DNA of 64,000 bases. It comes from Azospirillum sp051124815. Lineage in GTDB: Bacteria > Pseudomonadota > Alphaproteobacteria > Azospirillales > Azospirillaceae. Position numbers and translations under genes: made by a program. The DNA lies in contig NZ_CP118487.1 of assembly GCF_051124815.1 (NCBI RefSeq), positions 558,001-622,000 on the forward strand, read 5' to 3'. Positions 50,926 to 61,303 of this stretch are shown here, in pieces. The notes under the pieces are model-generated. The model did no database searches. It worked only from the letters and a program-made list of their open reading frames with translations, and was not told the origin of the DNA. Position 1 is the stretch's first letter; each line of letters begins with the position of its first letter.

Positions 50926-52365
50926 ATGGCCTCCGCCCTATCCCGCGTCCTCGCCGTTCTCCGCACCGCCGCAGTCGCCGCAGCTCTGATCCTGCCGGCG
51001 GCGGTCGCGGCCGGTCCCGTTTCGGCGCAGGATGGGGCGACACAGGACGTGATGGCGCAAAACGTGGTGGCCCAGGATCAGGACGGCGGCGGGGCGGACT
51101 CCCCCGCCGCCGGCACGCCGGGTCCGGCCAACCGCCTGTTCGTCCAGGCTCTGCAACTGATCCGGCAGGCCGACAACACCTATGACGTCGCCGAGGAGTC
51201 GCGCTTTCTTAAGGAGGCCGACAAGCTGTTCAACGAGATCGTGACGAAATACCCCGACAGCCCGCTGGCGGTGCAGCTCGTCACCAACCAGTTCGTCGGC
51301 GACTTCGACTTCTACGAATTCCGCTCGCGCATCCGGGCGCTGGTCTGCAACGACGCGCTGAGCAGCCTGTGCTTCCTCCACCGCATCGGTGAGATGCTGC
51401 CCCCGGTGGAGACGCCGATCACCGCCGCGCGCTGGGACTGGCTGTCGCTGGCGGTCGCCTATCAGCAGCTGGGCGATCCCGGCCGCGCCAAGGAGATCAT
51501 GGCGCCCTTCGTCAGCGCGGTGCGCCGCGGCGGCGTCGCCGACAGCTCCGGCCAGGACCTGTTCGTCGCCCGCGCCCTGTCGCTGATGGGGCAGTCGCCG
51601 CTGGCGCTCGACATCACCCGGCAGATCAACGACTGTTCGACCCGCATCTACAACCTCGCCGACATCGCCAAGGCGGCGTCCTGGCGCGGCGACACGGCCT
51701 TGACCAACGCGCTGGCCGACGAGGCCAAGAGCTATGCCTCCAGCCACAATTGCTCGTGGGAGCTGGGGCTGGTCGCCCAGACGCTGCTGCGCGCCGGCAA
51801 GGAGGCGCAGGCACGCACCCTGTTCCTGAACACGGTCGAGACCCAGTTCTCAAAGTTCAAGGAAACCCGCGGCGACTGCTGCCCGCCGGAACTGGCGGTG
51901 GCGGCGGCCGACATCGGCGAACCGAAGCTGGCGCTGGGCCTGCTCAGCACCGTGCAGGACGAGAACCCGTGGACGATCCCGGCGGTGCTCGGGCGGCTGG
52001 CCAAGCGCGGCGAGACGGCGATGGCCGTCGCCTATGCCGAACAGGTCACCGACATCGACACCCGTGGCGAGGCGTTTGCCGAGCTGATCGAAGCAGCGAT
52101 GAAGCGCGGCGAGCCGGCCGTCGCCAACGACCTGATGAACCGCCTGAACAAGCTGGCGGACGATTCCGCCGGCCGCCGCCCCGGCCTGCTGGCGCAGCGG
52201 GCCAAGGCGGAAAAGGCCTTCTACAACGACGACCGCTGGCGCCGCACCTTCCAGCAGGCGATCAACGCGGCGGAAAAGGCCAGCAACTTCGTCCGCCGCG
52301 ACATCGGCGCCCCGCTGCTGGCCGCACTGGTCAGGATCGAGACCGGCCTGCCGATGCTGGATTGA
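50926..52365 (+). CDS. Secreted hypothetical protein with TPR-like helices
   Basis: 479 residues. The signal peptide is MASALSRVLAVLRTAAVAAALILPAAVAAGPVSAQ, followed by a low-complexity Gln/Asp linker (about 36-65). The rest is a helical solenoid with repeated helix pairs (NRLFVQALQLIRQADNTYDVAEESRFL, AVAYQQLGDPGRAKEIMAPF, AQTLLRAGKEAQARTLFLN), TPR/Sel1-like but degenerate. Four or more Cys residues may form disulfides. It is cotranscribed with the BON lipoprotein, suggesting an envelope role. Confidence 0.7.
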   Translation: MASALSRVLAVLRTAAVAAALILPAAVAAGPVSAQDGATQDVMAQNVVAQDQDGGGADSPAAGTPGPANRLFVQALQLIRQADNTYDVAEESRFLKEADKLFNEIVTKYPDSPLAVQLVTNQFVGDFDFYEFRSRIRALVCNDALSSLCFLHRIGEMLPPVETPITAARWDWLSLAVAYQQLGDPGRAKEIMAPFVSAVRRGGVADSSGQDLFVARALSLMGQSPLALDITRQINDCSTRIYNLADIAKAASWRGDTALTNALADEAKSYASSHNCSWELGLVAQTLLRAGKEAQARTLFLNTVETQFSKFKETRGDCCPPELAVAAADIGEPKLALGLLSTVQDENPWTIPAVLGRLAKRGETAMAVAYAEQVTDIDTRGEAFAELIEAAMKRGEPAVANDLMNRLNKLADDSAGRRPGLLAQRAKAEKAFYNDDRWRRTFQQAINAAEKASNFVRRDIGAPLLAALVRIETGLPMLD

Positions 52366-52386
52366 TGAGGGGAGAGAGGGTCTCCC

Positions 52387-53385
52387 TCACCCCACCGTCA
52401 GCACCAGCTTGCCGACATGCTGGTTGCTCTCCATCAGCCGGTGGGCGTCGGCGGCGTTGGCGAGCGGGAAGACCTCGTGGACGACGGGCTTGACCTTTCC
52501 CTGCTCGATCAGCGGCCAGACGCGGGCCTTCAACTGGTCGGCCACCGCCTGCTTGTAGGCTACGGGACGCGCCCGCAGGGTGGAGCCGGTCAGCACCAGC
52601 CGCTTGGTCATGACCGGGAAGAAGTTCACATTGGCCGTCGCCCCGCGGACGAAGCCGATGCAGACATAGCGGCCCTCGACCGCCAGCGCGTCGATGCTGC
52701 GGGCGACGTAATCGCCGCCGACGATGTCCAGCACCACATTGACGCCGGTCCCGCCGGTCGCCTCCTTGACCACCGCGACGAAATCCTCTTCGGCATAGTC
52801 GATGGCGCGTTCGGCGCCGAGCCGGACGCAGGCGCCGCATTTCTCCGCCCCTCGGGCGGTGGCGAAGACGCGCGCGCCGAAGGCCGCGCCCAGTTGGATC
52901 GCCGTGGTGCCGATGCCCGACGTGCCGCCATGCACCAGCAGCGTCTCGCCGGGCTGGAGCGCGCCGCGCTCGAATACGTTGGACCAGACGGTGAAGAAGG
53001 TTTCCGGCAGGGCCGCCGCCTCGGCCATCGACAGGCCGGCGGGAATCGGCAGGCATTGGGCGGCCGGCACCACGCAGAACTCGGCATAGCCGCCGCCGGC
53101 CAGCAGGGCGCAGACCGGATCGCCGACGCTCCAGCCCTCGACCCCCTCGCCCAGCGCATCGACGATGCCCGCCACCTCCAGGCCGGGGATGTCGGTGATG
53201 CCCGGCGGCGGGTTGTATTTGCCGAGCCGCTGCAGCACGTCGGGCCGGTTGACGCCGGCCGCCTGCACGGCGATGCGAATCTCGCCCGGCGCCGCGTCCG
53301 GGACCGGACGGCGGGCCGCGACCAGCACCTCCGGCTTGCCCGGCTGGCTGACTTCGATGGCGGTCATGCTTCTGGAGTCTGTCAT
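52387..53385 (-). CDS. NAD(P)H:quinone oxidoreductase, zinc-free MDR family (PIG3-like)
   Basis: 332 residues. The N-terminal substrate domain includes AAGVNRPDVLQRLGKYNPPPG, typical of the PIG3/QOR branch. The nucleotide-binding motif is LLVHGGTSGIGTTAIQLG (about residue 140). The structural and catalytic zinc ligands of alcohol dehydrogenases are missing, as expected. It reduces quinones with NADPH. An AGGGGAGCG site supports the start at 53385. Confidence 0.87.
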   Translation of the reverse strand: MTDSRSMTAIEVSQPGKPEVLVAARRPVPDAAPGEIRIAVQAAGVNRPDVLQRLGKYNPPPGITDIPGLEVAGIVDALGEGVEGWSVGDPVCALLAGGGYAEFCVVPAAQCLPIPAGLSMAEAAALPETFFTVWSNVFERGALQPGETLLVHGGTSGIGTTAIQLGAAFGARVFATARGAEKCGACVRLGAERAIDYAEEDFVAVVKEATGGTGVNVVLDIVGGDYVARSIDALAVEGRYVCIGFVRGATANVNFFPVMTKRLVLTGSTLRARPVAYKQAVADQLKARVWPLIEQGKVKPVVHEVFPLANAADAHRLMESNQHVGKLVLTVG

Positions 53386-53495
53386 TCGGATCGCTCCCCT
53401 GCCCTGTCGTCGTGATGGGTTTGGGGGCACTGTGTCGCCGTGGCGGACCACCCGTCCACGCGGCGATGGATCCGATTTCGTCCTGCGGAAAAGTC

Positions 53496-53528
53496 AAAAA
53501 AAATGGCCGTGCTGCACACAGCACGGCC
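53496..53528 (-). terminator. Leftward rho-independent terminator (orphan)
   Basis: A perfect 10-bp stem GGCCGTGCTG / CAGCACGGCC (53505-53514 and 53519-53528) with a 4-base loop. It is followed on the minus strand by AT and then at least seven T. Confidence 0.85.
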
Positions 53529-53679
53529 AGTCTCCGAGAGAAGCGCGAACATGCAAAACAACACATCCGCCCGATGAGAAAGGAACGCCTTTCCCGAGAC
53601 AGACAATCGCACCAATCCACCCGATCTGCCCGAGAAAAAAGACGCTTTTCCATTCCGTGGAAACGGTTCTTTTCTCAAG

Positions 53680-53711
53680 AAAAAAGGCCGCGTCCCGTGA
53701 GGAACGCGGCC
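53680..53711 (-). terminator. Terminator of the IclR gene
   Basis: Minus strand stem GGCCGCGT / ACGCGGCC (53704-53711 and 53686-53693) with a 10-base loop, then six T. It is 81 bases after the IclR stop. Confidence 0.8.
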
Positions 53712-53791
53712 CTGAGTGCGCCAGGGAGGAATGCCAACGTGCACCACCTGCCGTCAGCTCTTGGCGTCTCTTTGTCCGTATGAGGGTCGGG

Positions 53792-54739
53792 TCAGTTGGG
53801 AACCGGCACGCGGCCGCCCAGTTCCTGCGTCACCGCGGCGGCGGCGCGCTTGACCATCTCGCCCAGGGCGCGCAGCCGCGCGTCCTCGATGCGCCGGCTG
53901 GAGCCGGACAGCGACAGGGCGCCCATCACACGGGAATTCTCGTCGAAGATCGGGGCGGCGACACAGCGCAGGCCGGACACCCGTTCCTCCTGGTCCAGGG
54001 CATAGCCGCGGGTGCGGACCAGCGTAAGGTCGCGGTAGAGCGCCGGCAGCGACGACAGGGTGCTGCGGGTGAACTGGCGCATGCCGCGCTGGGTGACGAT
54101 GGTCTGGACCTTGGTCTCCGGCATGCCGGCCAGCAGCGCCTTGCCGACGGCGGAGCAGTGCAGCAGCGTGCGGTCGGTCTGCGGAACCGCGACCTGGGCG
54201 GCGCGGGGACCGCCGACGCGGGCCAGATAGAGCGCCTCGCCATTCTCCTCGACGGCGAGATTCACGATCTCGCTGCTCTCCTCCATCAGGCGGCGCATGC
54301 GCGGACGGGCGACGTCGACCAGATTGCGGGTCTTCAGGAAATTGGCGCCGGTCATATAGGCCTGAACGCCGACCACCCAGCCGCGCGCGCTCTGGTCGAA
54401 GCGGACGTAGCGCTCGTATTGCAGGGTCGTCAGCAGGCGATGGGTGGTGGAGGGCGACAGGGTCGCGGCCTCCGACAGCTCGGTCAGGGTCATCGGCCCG
54501 TCATTGGAGCCGAGGATCGTCAGGATGTTCAACGCGCGGCACAGCGACTGGACCACCTGACCGCGATCGGCCTTGGCGTCCTTGCCGTTGTCGTTCTTCA
54601 CCCGCGGCGTCTCGATGATCGCGGTCTTGATGATCGCGGCGGCGCCCTCGCTGGGGTCGTCGTGAATGACGCGGCGTGCCATGGTGCCGGCCGTCATGCT
54701 GTTGGAGGTCATGCTGCTCGTGCGGGCTTGCGCTTTCAT
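53792..54739 (-). CDS. IclR-family transcriptional regulator
   Basis: 315 residues. The N-terminal 65 residues are a charged, low-complexity extension. The winged HTH begins at about 70 (VQSLCRALNILTILGSNDGPMTLTELSEAATLSPSTTHRLLTTL), followed by the effector domain (SAVGKALLAGMPETKVQTIV, GYALDQEERVSGLRCVAAPIFDENSRVMGALSLSG). The start at 54739 has a GAGGGAGA site; the region further upstream is the sucD 3' flank. It follows sucCD in the same direction, 122 bases after sucD, and may regulate the neighbouring organic-acid genes. Confidence 0.85.
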   Translation of the reverse strand: MKAQARTSSMTSNSMTAGTMARRVIHDDPSEGAAAIIKTAIIETPRVKNDNGKDAKADRGQVVQSLCRALNILTILGSNDGPMTLTELSEAATLSPSTTHRLLTTLQYERYVRFDQSARGWVVGVQAYMTGANFLKTRNLVDVARPRMRRLMEESSEIVNLAVEENGEALYLARVGGPRAAQVAVPQTDRTLLHCSAVGKALLAGMPETKVQTIVTQRGMRQFTRSTLSSLPALYRDLTLVRTRGYALDQEERVSGLRCVAAPIFDENSRVMGALSLSGSSRRIEDARLRALGEMVKRAAAAVTQELGGRVPVPN

Positions 54740-54861
54740 GTCCCATCTCCCTCGGGGTCCGGCGCTTTGGCTGCGCCTGTCTGTTGCGGCTGATGGCGTG
54801 AGTGACAGAAGCTTCGCTGAAACCGCGGGACCGTCGCGGACGGCGGCCCCGCGGGTATCGG

Positions 54862-55737
54862 TCAACCCTTGAAGATCGACTGCATGGTGGAGCCCAGGCT
54901 GGCGGGGCTGTCGGCGACGGCGATGCCGACCGACTTCATGAAGTCGATCTTGAAGTCGGCGGTGTCGTTGCCGCCGGAGATCACCGCGCCGGCATGGCCC
55001 ATGCGGCGGCCCGGAGGCGCCGTGCGGCCGGCGATGAAGCCGACGACCGGCTTCTTCGTGCCCGAGGCCTTGATGAACTCGGCGCCGCGGACTTCGGCGT
55101 CGCCGCCGATCTCGCCGATCATGATGATGCCCTCGGTCTCCGGGTCCTTCACGAACAGCTCCAGGCTGTCGACGAAGTTGGTGCCGTTGACCGGATCGCC
55201 GCCGATGCCGATGCAAGTGGTCTGGCCGAGACCGGCCGCCGTTGTCTGCGCGACGGCCTCATAGGTCAGCGTGCCGGAGCGCGAGACGATGCCGATCTTG
55301 CCACGCTTGTGGATGTGGCCCGGCATGATGCCGATCTTGCACTCGTCCGGCGTGATGATGCCGGGGCAGTTCGGGCCGATCAGTCGCGTGGCCGAACCAT
55401 CGAGCGCGCGCTTGACGCGGACCATGTCGAGCACCGGGATGCCTTCGGTGATGCAGACCACCAGCGGGATCTCGGCGTCGATGGCTTCCAGGATCGCGTC
55501 CGCGGCGAAGGGCGGCGGCACGTAGATCACGGAGGCGTTGGCACCGGTCTTCTCCACCGCTTCCGACACGGTGTCGAAGATCGGCAGGTCGAGGTGCTTG
55601 GCGCCGCCCTTGCCCGGGGTCACGCCGCCGACCATCCTGGTGCCGTAGGCGATGGCCTGCTCGGAGTGGAAGGTGCCCTGGGCTCCGGTGAAGCCCTGGC
55701 AGATCACCTTCGTGTTCTTATCGACGAGAACAGCCAT
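54862..55737 (-). CDS. sucD: Succinyl-CoA ligase alpha subunit
   Basis: 291 residues. The CoA-binding N-terminal domain (VICQGFTGAQGTFHSEQAIAYGT) and GPNCPGIITPDECKIGIMPGH are standard SucD. The phosphohistidine segment TAPPGRRMGHAGAVISGG is intact. It converts succinyl-CoA, ADP and phosphate to succinate, CoA and ATP (or the reverse). A malate thiokinase MtkB is related and not strictly excluded. A GC-rich hairpin (CCGCGGGGCC / GGTCCCGCGG) with a short T-run lies just after the stop. It starts 2 bases after the sucC stop. Confidence 0.88.
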   Translation of the reverse strand: MAVLVDKNTKVICQGFTGAQGTFHSEQAIAYGTRMVGGVTPGKGGAKHLDLPIFDTVSEAVEKTGANASVIYVPPPFAADAILEAIDAEIPLVVCITEGIPVLDMVRVKRALDGSATRLIGPNCPGIITPDECKIGIMPGHIHKRGKIGIVSRSGTLTYEAVAQTTAAGLGQTTCIGIGGDPVNGTNFVDSLELFVKDPETEGIIMIGEIGGDAEVRGAEFIKASGTKKPVVGFIAGRTAPPGRRMGHAGAVISGGNDTADFKIDFMKSVGIAVADSPASLGSTMQSIFKG

Positions 55738-55738
55738 C

Positions 55739-56938
<1,200 letters not shown>

Positions 56939-57130
56939 GATTTGCGTCTCAACCCTGTCGGGAATGGTCTTTTGGATGCCGCGGGGCGCCGGAAATTCAT
57001 CGGCTGGCGGGCGGCGGATTTTTTAAAACTGCGGGCTTCGGCTCTCGGGCGACCGGGAAGGGGACGGTCGGGGGAGAGCGAGGCGCGCTGGTATGAATGC
57101 GGTAGGCGTTTCAAATTTTGGGGCGTTAGA

Positions 57131-57177
57131 CCCCCACCTAACCTCCCCCGCCCAGCGGGGGAGGGTTGGGGTGGGGG
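57131..57177. repeat. GC-rich palindromic repeat between frc and sucC
   Basis: A 47-base inverted repeat: CCCCCACCTAACCTCCCCCGC, a CCAGC centre, then GGGGGAGGGTTGGGGTGGGGG (arms of about 20 bases with few mismatches). It is distinct from the four larger elements. It lies 14 bases after the frc stop and probably terminates or processes the frc transcript. Confidence 0.75.
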
Positions 57178-57191
57178 CACCGGAGCGGAAC

Positions 57192-58466
57192 CTACTCCGC
57201 CGCTAACCGCTCCACGGTGCCAATGGCGCCGCTGTCGCGGATTTCGACGATCTCGCGCTCACCGAAACCCAGGACGTCACGCAGGATTTCGTCGGTGTGC
57301 TCGCCCAGCAACGGGGAGCGGGTGACCTCCGTCGGGCTGTCGGACAGCTTGATCGGGTTGCCGACCGTCAGGTAGCTGCCGCGGGTCGGATGCTCCACCT
57401 CGACCAGCGTGCCGGTCTCGTAGAGCGATTTGTCCTCGGCGATTTCCTTCATCGACAGGATCGGGCCGCAGGGGATGTCGTACTTGTTGAGGATGTCCAT
57501 GACCTCGAACTTGGTCAGGGTCTTGGTCCACTCCTCGACCGTGCCGAAGATCTGCATCAGGCGCGGCAGGCGGGCCACCGGGGTGGCGTAGTCGGGATCG
57601 GTGATCCACTCCTCCTTGCCGATGACCTTGCAGATCGACTTCCAAACCGGCGCCTGGGCGATGAAGTAGATGTAGGCGTTGGGATCGGTCTCCCAGCCCT
57701 TGCACTTCAAAATCCAGCCTGGCTGGCCACCGCCCGACGCGTTGCCGGCACGCGGCACCGTGTCGCCGAACTCGCCGTTCGGGTATTGCGGGTATTCCTT
57801 CATCGGCCCATGGGCCAGACGTTGCTGGTCGCGCAGCTTGACACGGCACAGGTTCAGCACCGCGTCCTGCATGGCGGCCAGCACCTTCTGGCCCCGGCCG
57901 GTTTCCTTGCGCTGGTACAGCGCGGTGACGATGCCCAGCGCCAGATGCAGACCGGTGCCGCTGTCGCCGATCTGGGCGCCGGTGACCATCGGCGGGCCGT
58001 CGTCGAAGCCGGTGGTCGAGGCGGCGCCGCCCGCACACTGGGCGACGTTCTCGTACACCTTGCAGTTCTCGAACGGCCCGGGGCCGAAGCCCTTGACCGA
58101 CGCGACGATCATCGCGGGGTTCAGTTCCTGGATGCGTTCCCAGGTGAACCCCATGCGATCGAGCACGCCGGGGGCGAAGTTTTCGACCATCACGTCGCAG
58201 GACTTGATCAGAGCCTCCAGCACCTCCTTGCCCTTGGGCGTCTTGGTGTCGAGGGTGATGGACCGCTTGTTGTGGTTCAGCATGGTGAAATACAGGCTGT
58301 CGGCGTCCGGCAGGTCGCGCAGCTGGCTGCGGGTGATGTCACCCTCGCCCGGCCGTTCGACCTTGATGACGTCGGCGCCGAACCAGGCGAGCAACTGGGT
58401 GCAGGTCGGTCCCGACTGCACATGCGTGAAGTCGAGAATCCGCACGCCCTGAAGTGCCTTGCCCAT
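57192..58466 (-). CDS. frc: Formyl-CoA:oxalate CoA-transferase
   Basis: 424 residues of class III (family III) CoA-transferases, very close to Oxalobacter FRC. The catalytic Asp is Asp168 in QIGDSGTGLH (Asp169 in FRC). The glycine loop GGGGQPG of FRC appears as GNASGGGQPGW. The LDFTHVQSGPTCTQLLAWFGA start and GEHTDEILRDVLG end are full length. It moves CoA from formyl-CoA (or, in Acetobacter UctC-type relatives, succinyl-CoA) to oxalate. It is cotranscribed with oxc, 45 bases downstream of it. Confidence 0.92.
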   Translation of the reverse strand: MGKALQGVRILDFTHVQSGPTCTQLLAWFGADVIKVERPGEGDITRSQLRDLPDADSLYFTMLNHNKRSITLDTKTPKGKEVLEALIKSCDVMVENFAPGVLDRMGFTWERIQELNPAMIVASVKGFGPGPFENCKVYENVAQCAGGAASTTGFDDGPPMVTGAQIGDSGTGLHLALGIVTALYQRKETGRGQKVLAAMQDAVLNLCRVKLRDQQRLAHGPMKEYPQYPNGEFGDTVPRAGNASGGGQPGWILKCKGWETDPNAYIYFIAQAPVWKSICKVIGKEEWITDPDYATPVARLPRLMQIFGTVEEWTKTLTKFEVMDILNKYDIPCGPILSMKEIAEDKSLYETGTLVEVEHPTRGSYLTVGNPIKLSDSPTEVTRSPLLGEHTDEILRDVLGFGEREIVEIRDSGAIGTVERLAAE

Positions 58467-58511
58467 GTATCTCTCCCCCTGCTTTTTAGTGTCGTGTGGT
58501 CGGCCGTCCTT

Positions 58512-60275
58512 TTAGGACGGCATTTTGCGGACCGAGCTGGTCGGGTTCAGGCTGCCGATGTTGCCGCTTTCGGTGCCCGCCGCCGGGTCGATGACGGCGT
58601 TGATCAGGGTCGGACGGCCGCTGTCCATCGCCTCGCTGACCGCGCGGTACAGCTCGTCCGGGTTGGTGACGTGGACGCCGACGCCGCCGAAGGCTTCCAT
58701 CATCTTGTCGTAACGGGAACCGGGGACGAAGACCATCGGCGACGGATCGTCACCGCCGGTCGGGTTGATGTCGGTCCCGCGATAGATGCCGTTGTTGTTG
58801 AAGATGACGATGCAGACCGGCAGGTTGTAGCGGCAGATCGTCTCCACCTCCATGCCGGAGAAGCCGAAGGCGCTGTCGCCCTCAACCGCCAGGACCGGCT
58901 TGCCGCTCTCCACCGCCGCCGCGACGGCGTAGCCCATGCCGACGCCCATGACGCCCCAGGTGCCGACGTCCAGACGCTTGCGCGGCTCGTACATGTCGAT
59001 GATGCCGCGGGCGAGGTCGAGGGTGTTGGCGCCCTCGTTGACCAGCATGGCGTCCGGCCGCTCCTTGATGACGCGGCGCAGAGCGCCCAGCGCACCGTGG
59101 AAGTTCATCGGCGACGCGTTGCTCATCAGCTTCGGCGCCATCTTGGCGACGTTCTGCTCACGCTTGGCGGCGACGGTGGCCATCCACTCGGTCGGCGGAG
59201 TGAGGCCGCCGTCGATGCCCTTCAGCAGAACTTCCATGACCGAGGCGATGTCGCCGACCAGCGGAGCATGGATTTCGACGTTGCTGTCCATCTCCTTCGG
59301 CTCGATGTCGATCTGGATGAACTTCTTCGAGCCGGGCTTGCCCCAGGTCTTGCCCTTGCCGTGCGACAGCAGCCAGTTCAGCCGCGCGCCGACCAGCATG
59401 ACCACATCGGCTTCCTGCAGCACCAGCGACCGGGCGGCACCGGCCGACTGCGGATGGGTGTCGGGCAGCAGGCCCTTGGCCATGCTCATCTGCAGGAAGG
59501 GGATGCCGCTCTTCTCGACGAAGCTGCGGATCGTCTCGTCGGCCTGGGCGTAAGCGGCGCCCTTGCCGAAGATGACCAGCGGACGCTTGGCGCCCTTCAG
59601 CAGGTCGAGCGCGCGGTTCACCGCGTCGGCCGACGGGTACTGCGCCGGGGTCGGATCGACCACCTTGACCAGCGACTTGGCGCCCTCGACCGCGTCCATC
59701 ACCTGCGAGAACAGCTTGGCCGGCAGGTCGAGGTAGACGCCGCCCGGACGGCCCGACACGGCGGCACGGATGGCGCGCGCCACGCCGATGCCGATGTCCT
59801 GGGCGTGCAGGATGCGGAAGGCGGCCTTGCACAGCGGCTTGGCGATGGCGAGCTGGTCCATCTCCTCATAGTCGCCCTGCTGCAGGTCGACGATCTCGCG
59901 CTCCGACGAGCCGCTGATGAGGATCATCGGGAAGCAGTTGGTGGTGGCGTTCGCCAGCGCGGTCAGGCCGTTCAGGAAGCCCGGCGCCGAAACCGTCATG
60001 CAGACGCCCGGCTTCTTCGTCATGAAACCGGCGATCGCGGCGGCATTGCCGGCATTCTGTTCATGGCGGAACGAGACGACGCGCATGCCCTCGGCCTGCG
60101 CCATGCGCAGCAGGTCGGAGATCGGAATACCGGGGACGACATACAGATTGGTGATGTCGTTGAGCTTGAGCGCGTCGATGACGAGCTGGAAGCCGTCGGT
60201 CAGCGCCGGCGCGTCTTCGACAACAGATGCTTCCGTGGCCTGGTTCTTAGTGATCGTTGCAGCCGCAGTAGACAT
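58512..60275 (-). CDS. oxc: Oxalyl-CoA decarboxylase
   Basis: 587 residues, a thiamine-diphosphate enzyme. The conserved Glu is Glu72 (FRHEQNAG) and the ThDP motif runs from EGDSAFGFSGMEVETI to FNNNGIYRG, the GD...NN pattern. It decarboxylates oxalyl-CoA to formyl-CoA and CO2. The start at 60275 (MSTAAA) follows GGGGAGGAGTCACCCAT; the upstream in-frame codons include that ribosome site. GntR lies 43 bases upstream and frc follows, so the operon is gntR-oxc-frc. Confidence 0.93.
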   Translation of the reverse strand: MSTAAATITKNQATEASVVEDAPALTDGFQLVIDALKLNDITNLYVVPGIPISDLLRMAQAEGMRVVSFRHEQNAGNAAAIAGFMTKKPGVCMTVSAPGFLNGLTALANATTNCFPMILISGSSEREIVDLQQGDYEEMDQLAIAKPLCKAAFRILHAQDIGIGVARAIRAAVSGRPGGVYLDLPAKLFSQVMDAVEGAKSLVKVVDPTPAQYPSADAVNRALDLLKGAKRPLVIFGKGAAYAQADETIRSFVEKSGIPFLQMSMAKGLLPDTHPQSAGAARSLVLQEADVVMLVGARLNWLLSHGKGKTWGKPGSKKFIQIDIEPKEMDSNVEIHAPLVGDIASVMEVLLKGIDGGLTPPTEWMATVAAKREQNVAKMAPKLMSNASPMNFHGALGALRRVIKERPDAMLVNEGANTLDLARGIIDMYEPRKRLDVGTWGVMGVGMGYAVAAAVESGKPVLAVEGDSAFGFSGMEVETICRYNLPVCIVIFNNNGIYRGTDINPTGGDDPSPMVFVPGSRYDKMMEAFGGVGVHVTNPDELYRAVSEAMDSGRPTLINAVIDPAAGTESGNIGSLNPTSSVRKMPS

Positions 60276-60318
60276 ATGGGTGACTCCTCCCCGAGGCTCC
60301 AAAAAGGTTCAAGATCGG

Positions 60319-61008
60319 TTAGTCGAGGAAGGCGCAATGCCGTTCCACGTACTGTGCGAGACCGAGCGTGTGTTCCCGGACGCGGCGTTCCGCGAGATCG
60401 GCATCGCGGGCGGCAAGCGCCTCGATGATGTCCCGATGCTCGTGGATGGACTGGTCGGCACGGTCGCCGAGGCCCATCGTCGCGCGGCGGATCGCACGCA
60501 TATGGATGAAGAAGCGGTCGGTCAGGTCCGAGATCAACGCGGAGCCGGAAGCCTGGACGATGCTTTGATGGAAGACGATGTTGGCGTCCGAATACTCGGC
60601 GACATGTTCCGCCAACTCGGCTTTCGTGTATTTGTCGAACGCGGCGTGCAGGAGTTCCAGCTTTTCCGTGGTGGCGTTTTCGACGAACAGTCGTGCCGCC
60701 ATGCCTTCCAGGGCGGCACACACCGTGATCATCTCCACCAGTTCGGCCTTCGTCTTGCGCACCACGAAGATCCCGCGCCGCGGTTGGGAGCGGATGAACC
60801 CCTCCTGTTCCAGCAGCGCCATCGCCTCACGCACCGGGGTGCGGCTGACACCCAACGCCTCGCACAGGCGGCGTTCGTCCAACCTGATCTCGTTGCTCTG
60901 GCCGTAGATGTTCATCTGCGTGATGGCCTGTCGCAGCGATTGGTAGGCCTTGGCCTTGAAGCTCATCCCCTGCTCGAGGGGTTCAACACTGAATCTTTCC
61001 CGGTTCAT
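60319..61008 (-). CDS. GntR-family (FCD/FadR subclass) transcriptional regulator
   Basis: 229 residues. The winged HTH is QSLRQAITQMNIYGQSNEIRLDERRLCEALGVSRTPVREAMALLEQEGFI (about residues 24-73). The FCD effector domain follows (EMITVCAALEGMAARLFVENAT, FHQSIVQASGSALI, HRDIIEALAARDADLAERRVREH) with His residues for a metal-bound acid ligand. The start at 61008 (MNRERF) keeps the operator at 61136-61151 outside the coding region; an in-frame ATG at 61182 would translate the operator. It leads the oxc-frc operon and probably represses it until oxalate or a CoA metabolite is present. Confidence 0.85.
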   Translation of the reverse strand: MNRERFSVEPLEQGMSFKAKAYQSLRQAITQMNIYGQSNEIRLDERRLCEALGVSRTPVREAMALLEQEGFIRSQPRRGIFVVRKTKAELVEMITVCAALEGMAARLFVENATTEKLELLHAAFDKYTKAELAEHVAEYSDANIVFHQSIVQASGSALISDLTDRFFIHMRAIRRATMGLGDRADQSIHEHRDIIEALAARDADLAERRVREHTLGLAQYVERHCAFLD

Positions 61009-61135
61009 CACGTTTCCGACCCTTTGCGCGCCGACGCCATCGGCGCCGCTTGTTGTCGTGAGCGTTCCTGTGCGAGCGTTCGGATGACCGCTCTCCGCTG
61101 CGTCGTTGTGAGCGGCGCGTCGTTTTGAATTATCG

Positions 61136-61151
61136 ATACGGTATACCAGAT
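61136..61151. promoter_or_regulatory. Candidate GntR operator upstream of gntR-oxc-frc
   Basis: ATACGGTATACCAGAT. The core GGTATACC is palindromic. It shares ATACGGTAT and, on the other strand, ATCTGGTATAC with the site upstream of the OxlT-like gene at 32118-32141. It sits in the divergent region between gntR and the following IclR gene, so it may control both. Confidence 0.65.
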
Positions 61152-61303
61152 GCCAGACACCCGCAACATCAATTGCGGGCACCTCGAACTATTTCTGCCG
61201 CAGACGGAGTTATGGGCGGTTTTGTTCGATTTCTCTGGCTATTGCGCGGTAATCGCCCTAATTTGGCCGTCCTGGGACCGCTCTTCGGGGAAGGAGCCAT
61301 CGC

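Larger units (their letters stand above)
53386..53791. other. Intergenic region with two leftward terminators and a candidate sRNA
   Basis: 406 bases between the quinone oxidoreductase start and the IclR stop. Terminators at 53496-53528 and 53680-53711 both point left. The first cannot belong to the IclR gene, which already has the second, so an additional short leftward transcript starting between them is likely. The minus strand there has stems such as TTCCACGGAATGGAA. Confidence 0.5.

Noticed and set aside
52331..53653. 440-residue minus-strand ORF beginning at 53653
   Set aside because: Different frame from the quinone oxidoreductase gene and overlaps the orphan terminator; the translation is low-complexity.
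57297..60428. A 1043-residue plus-strand open frame antisense to frc and oxc
   Set aside because: It is a shadow of two well-recognised genes caused by GC bias, has no domain content and no ribosome site.
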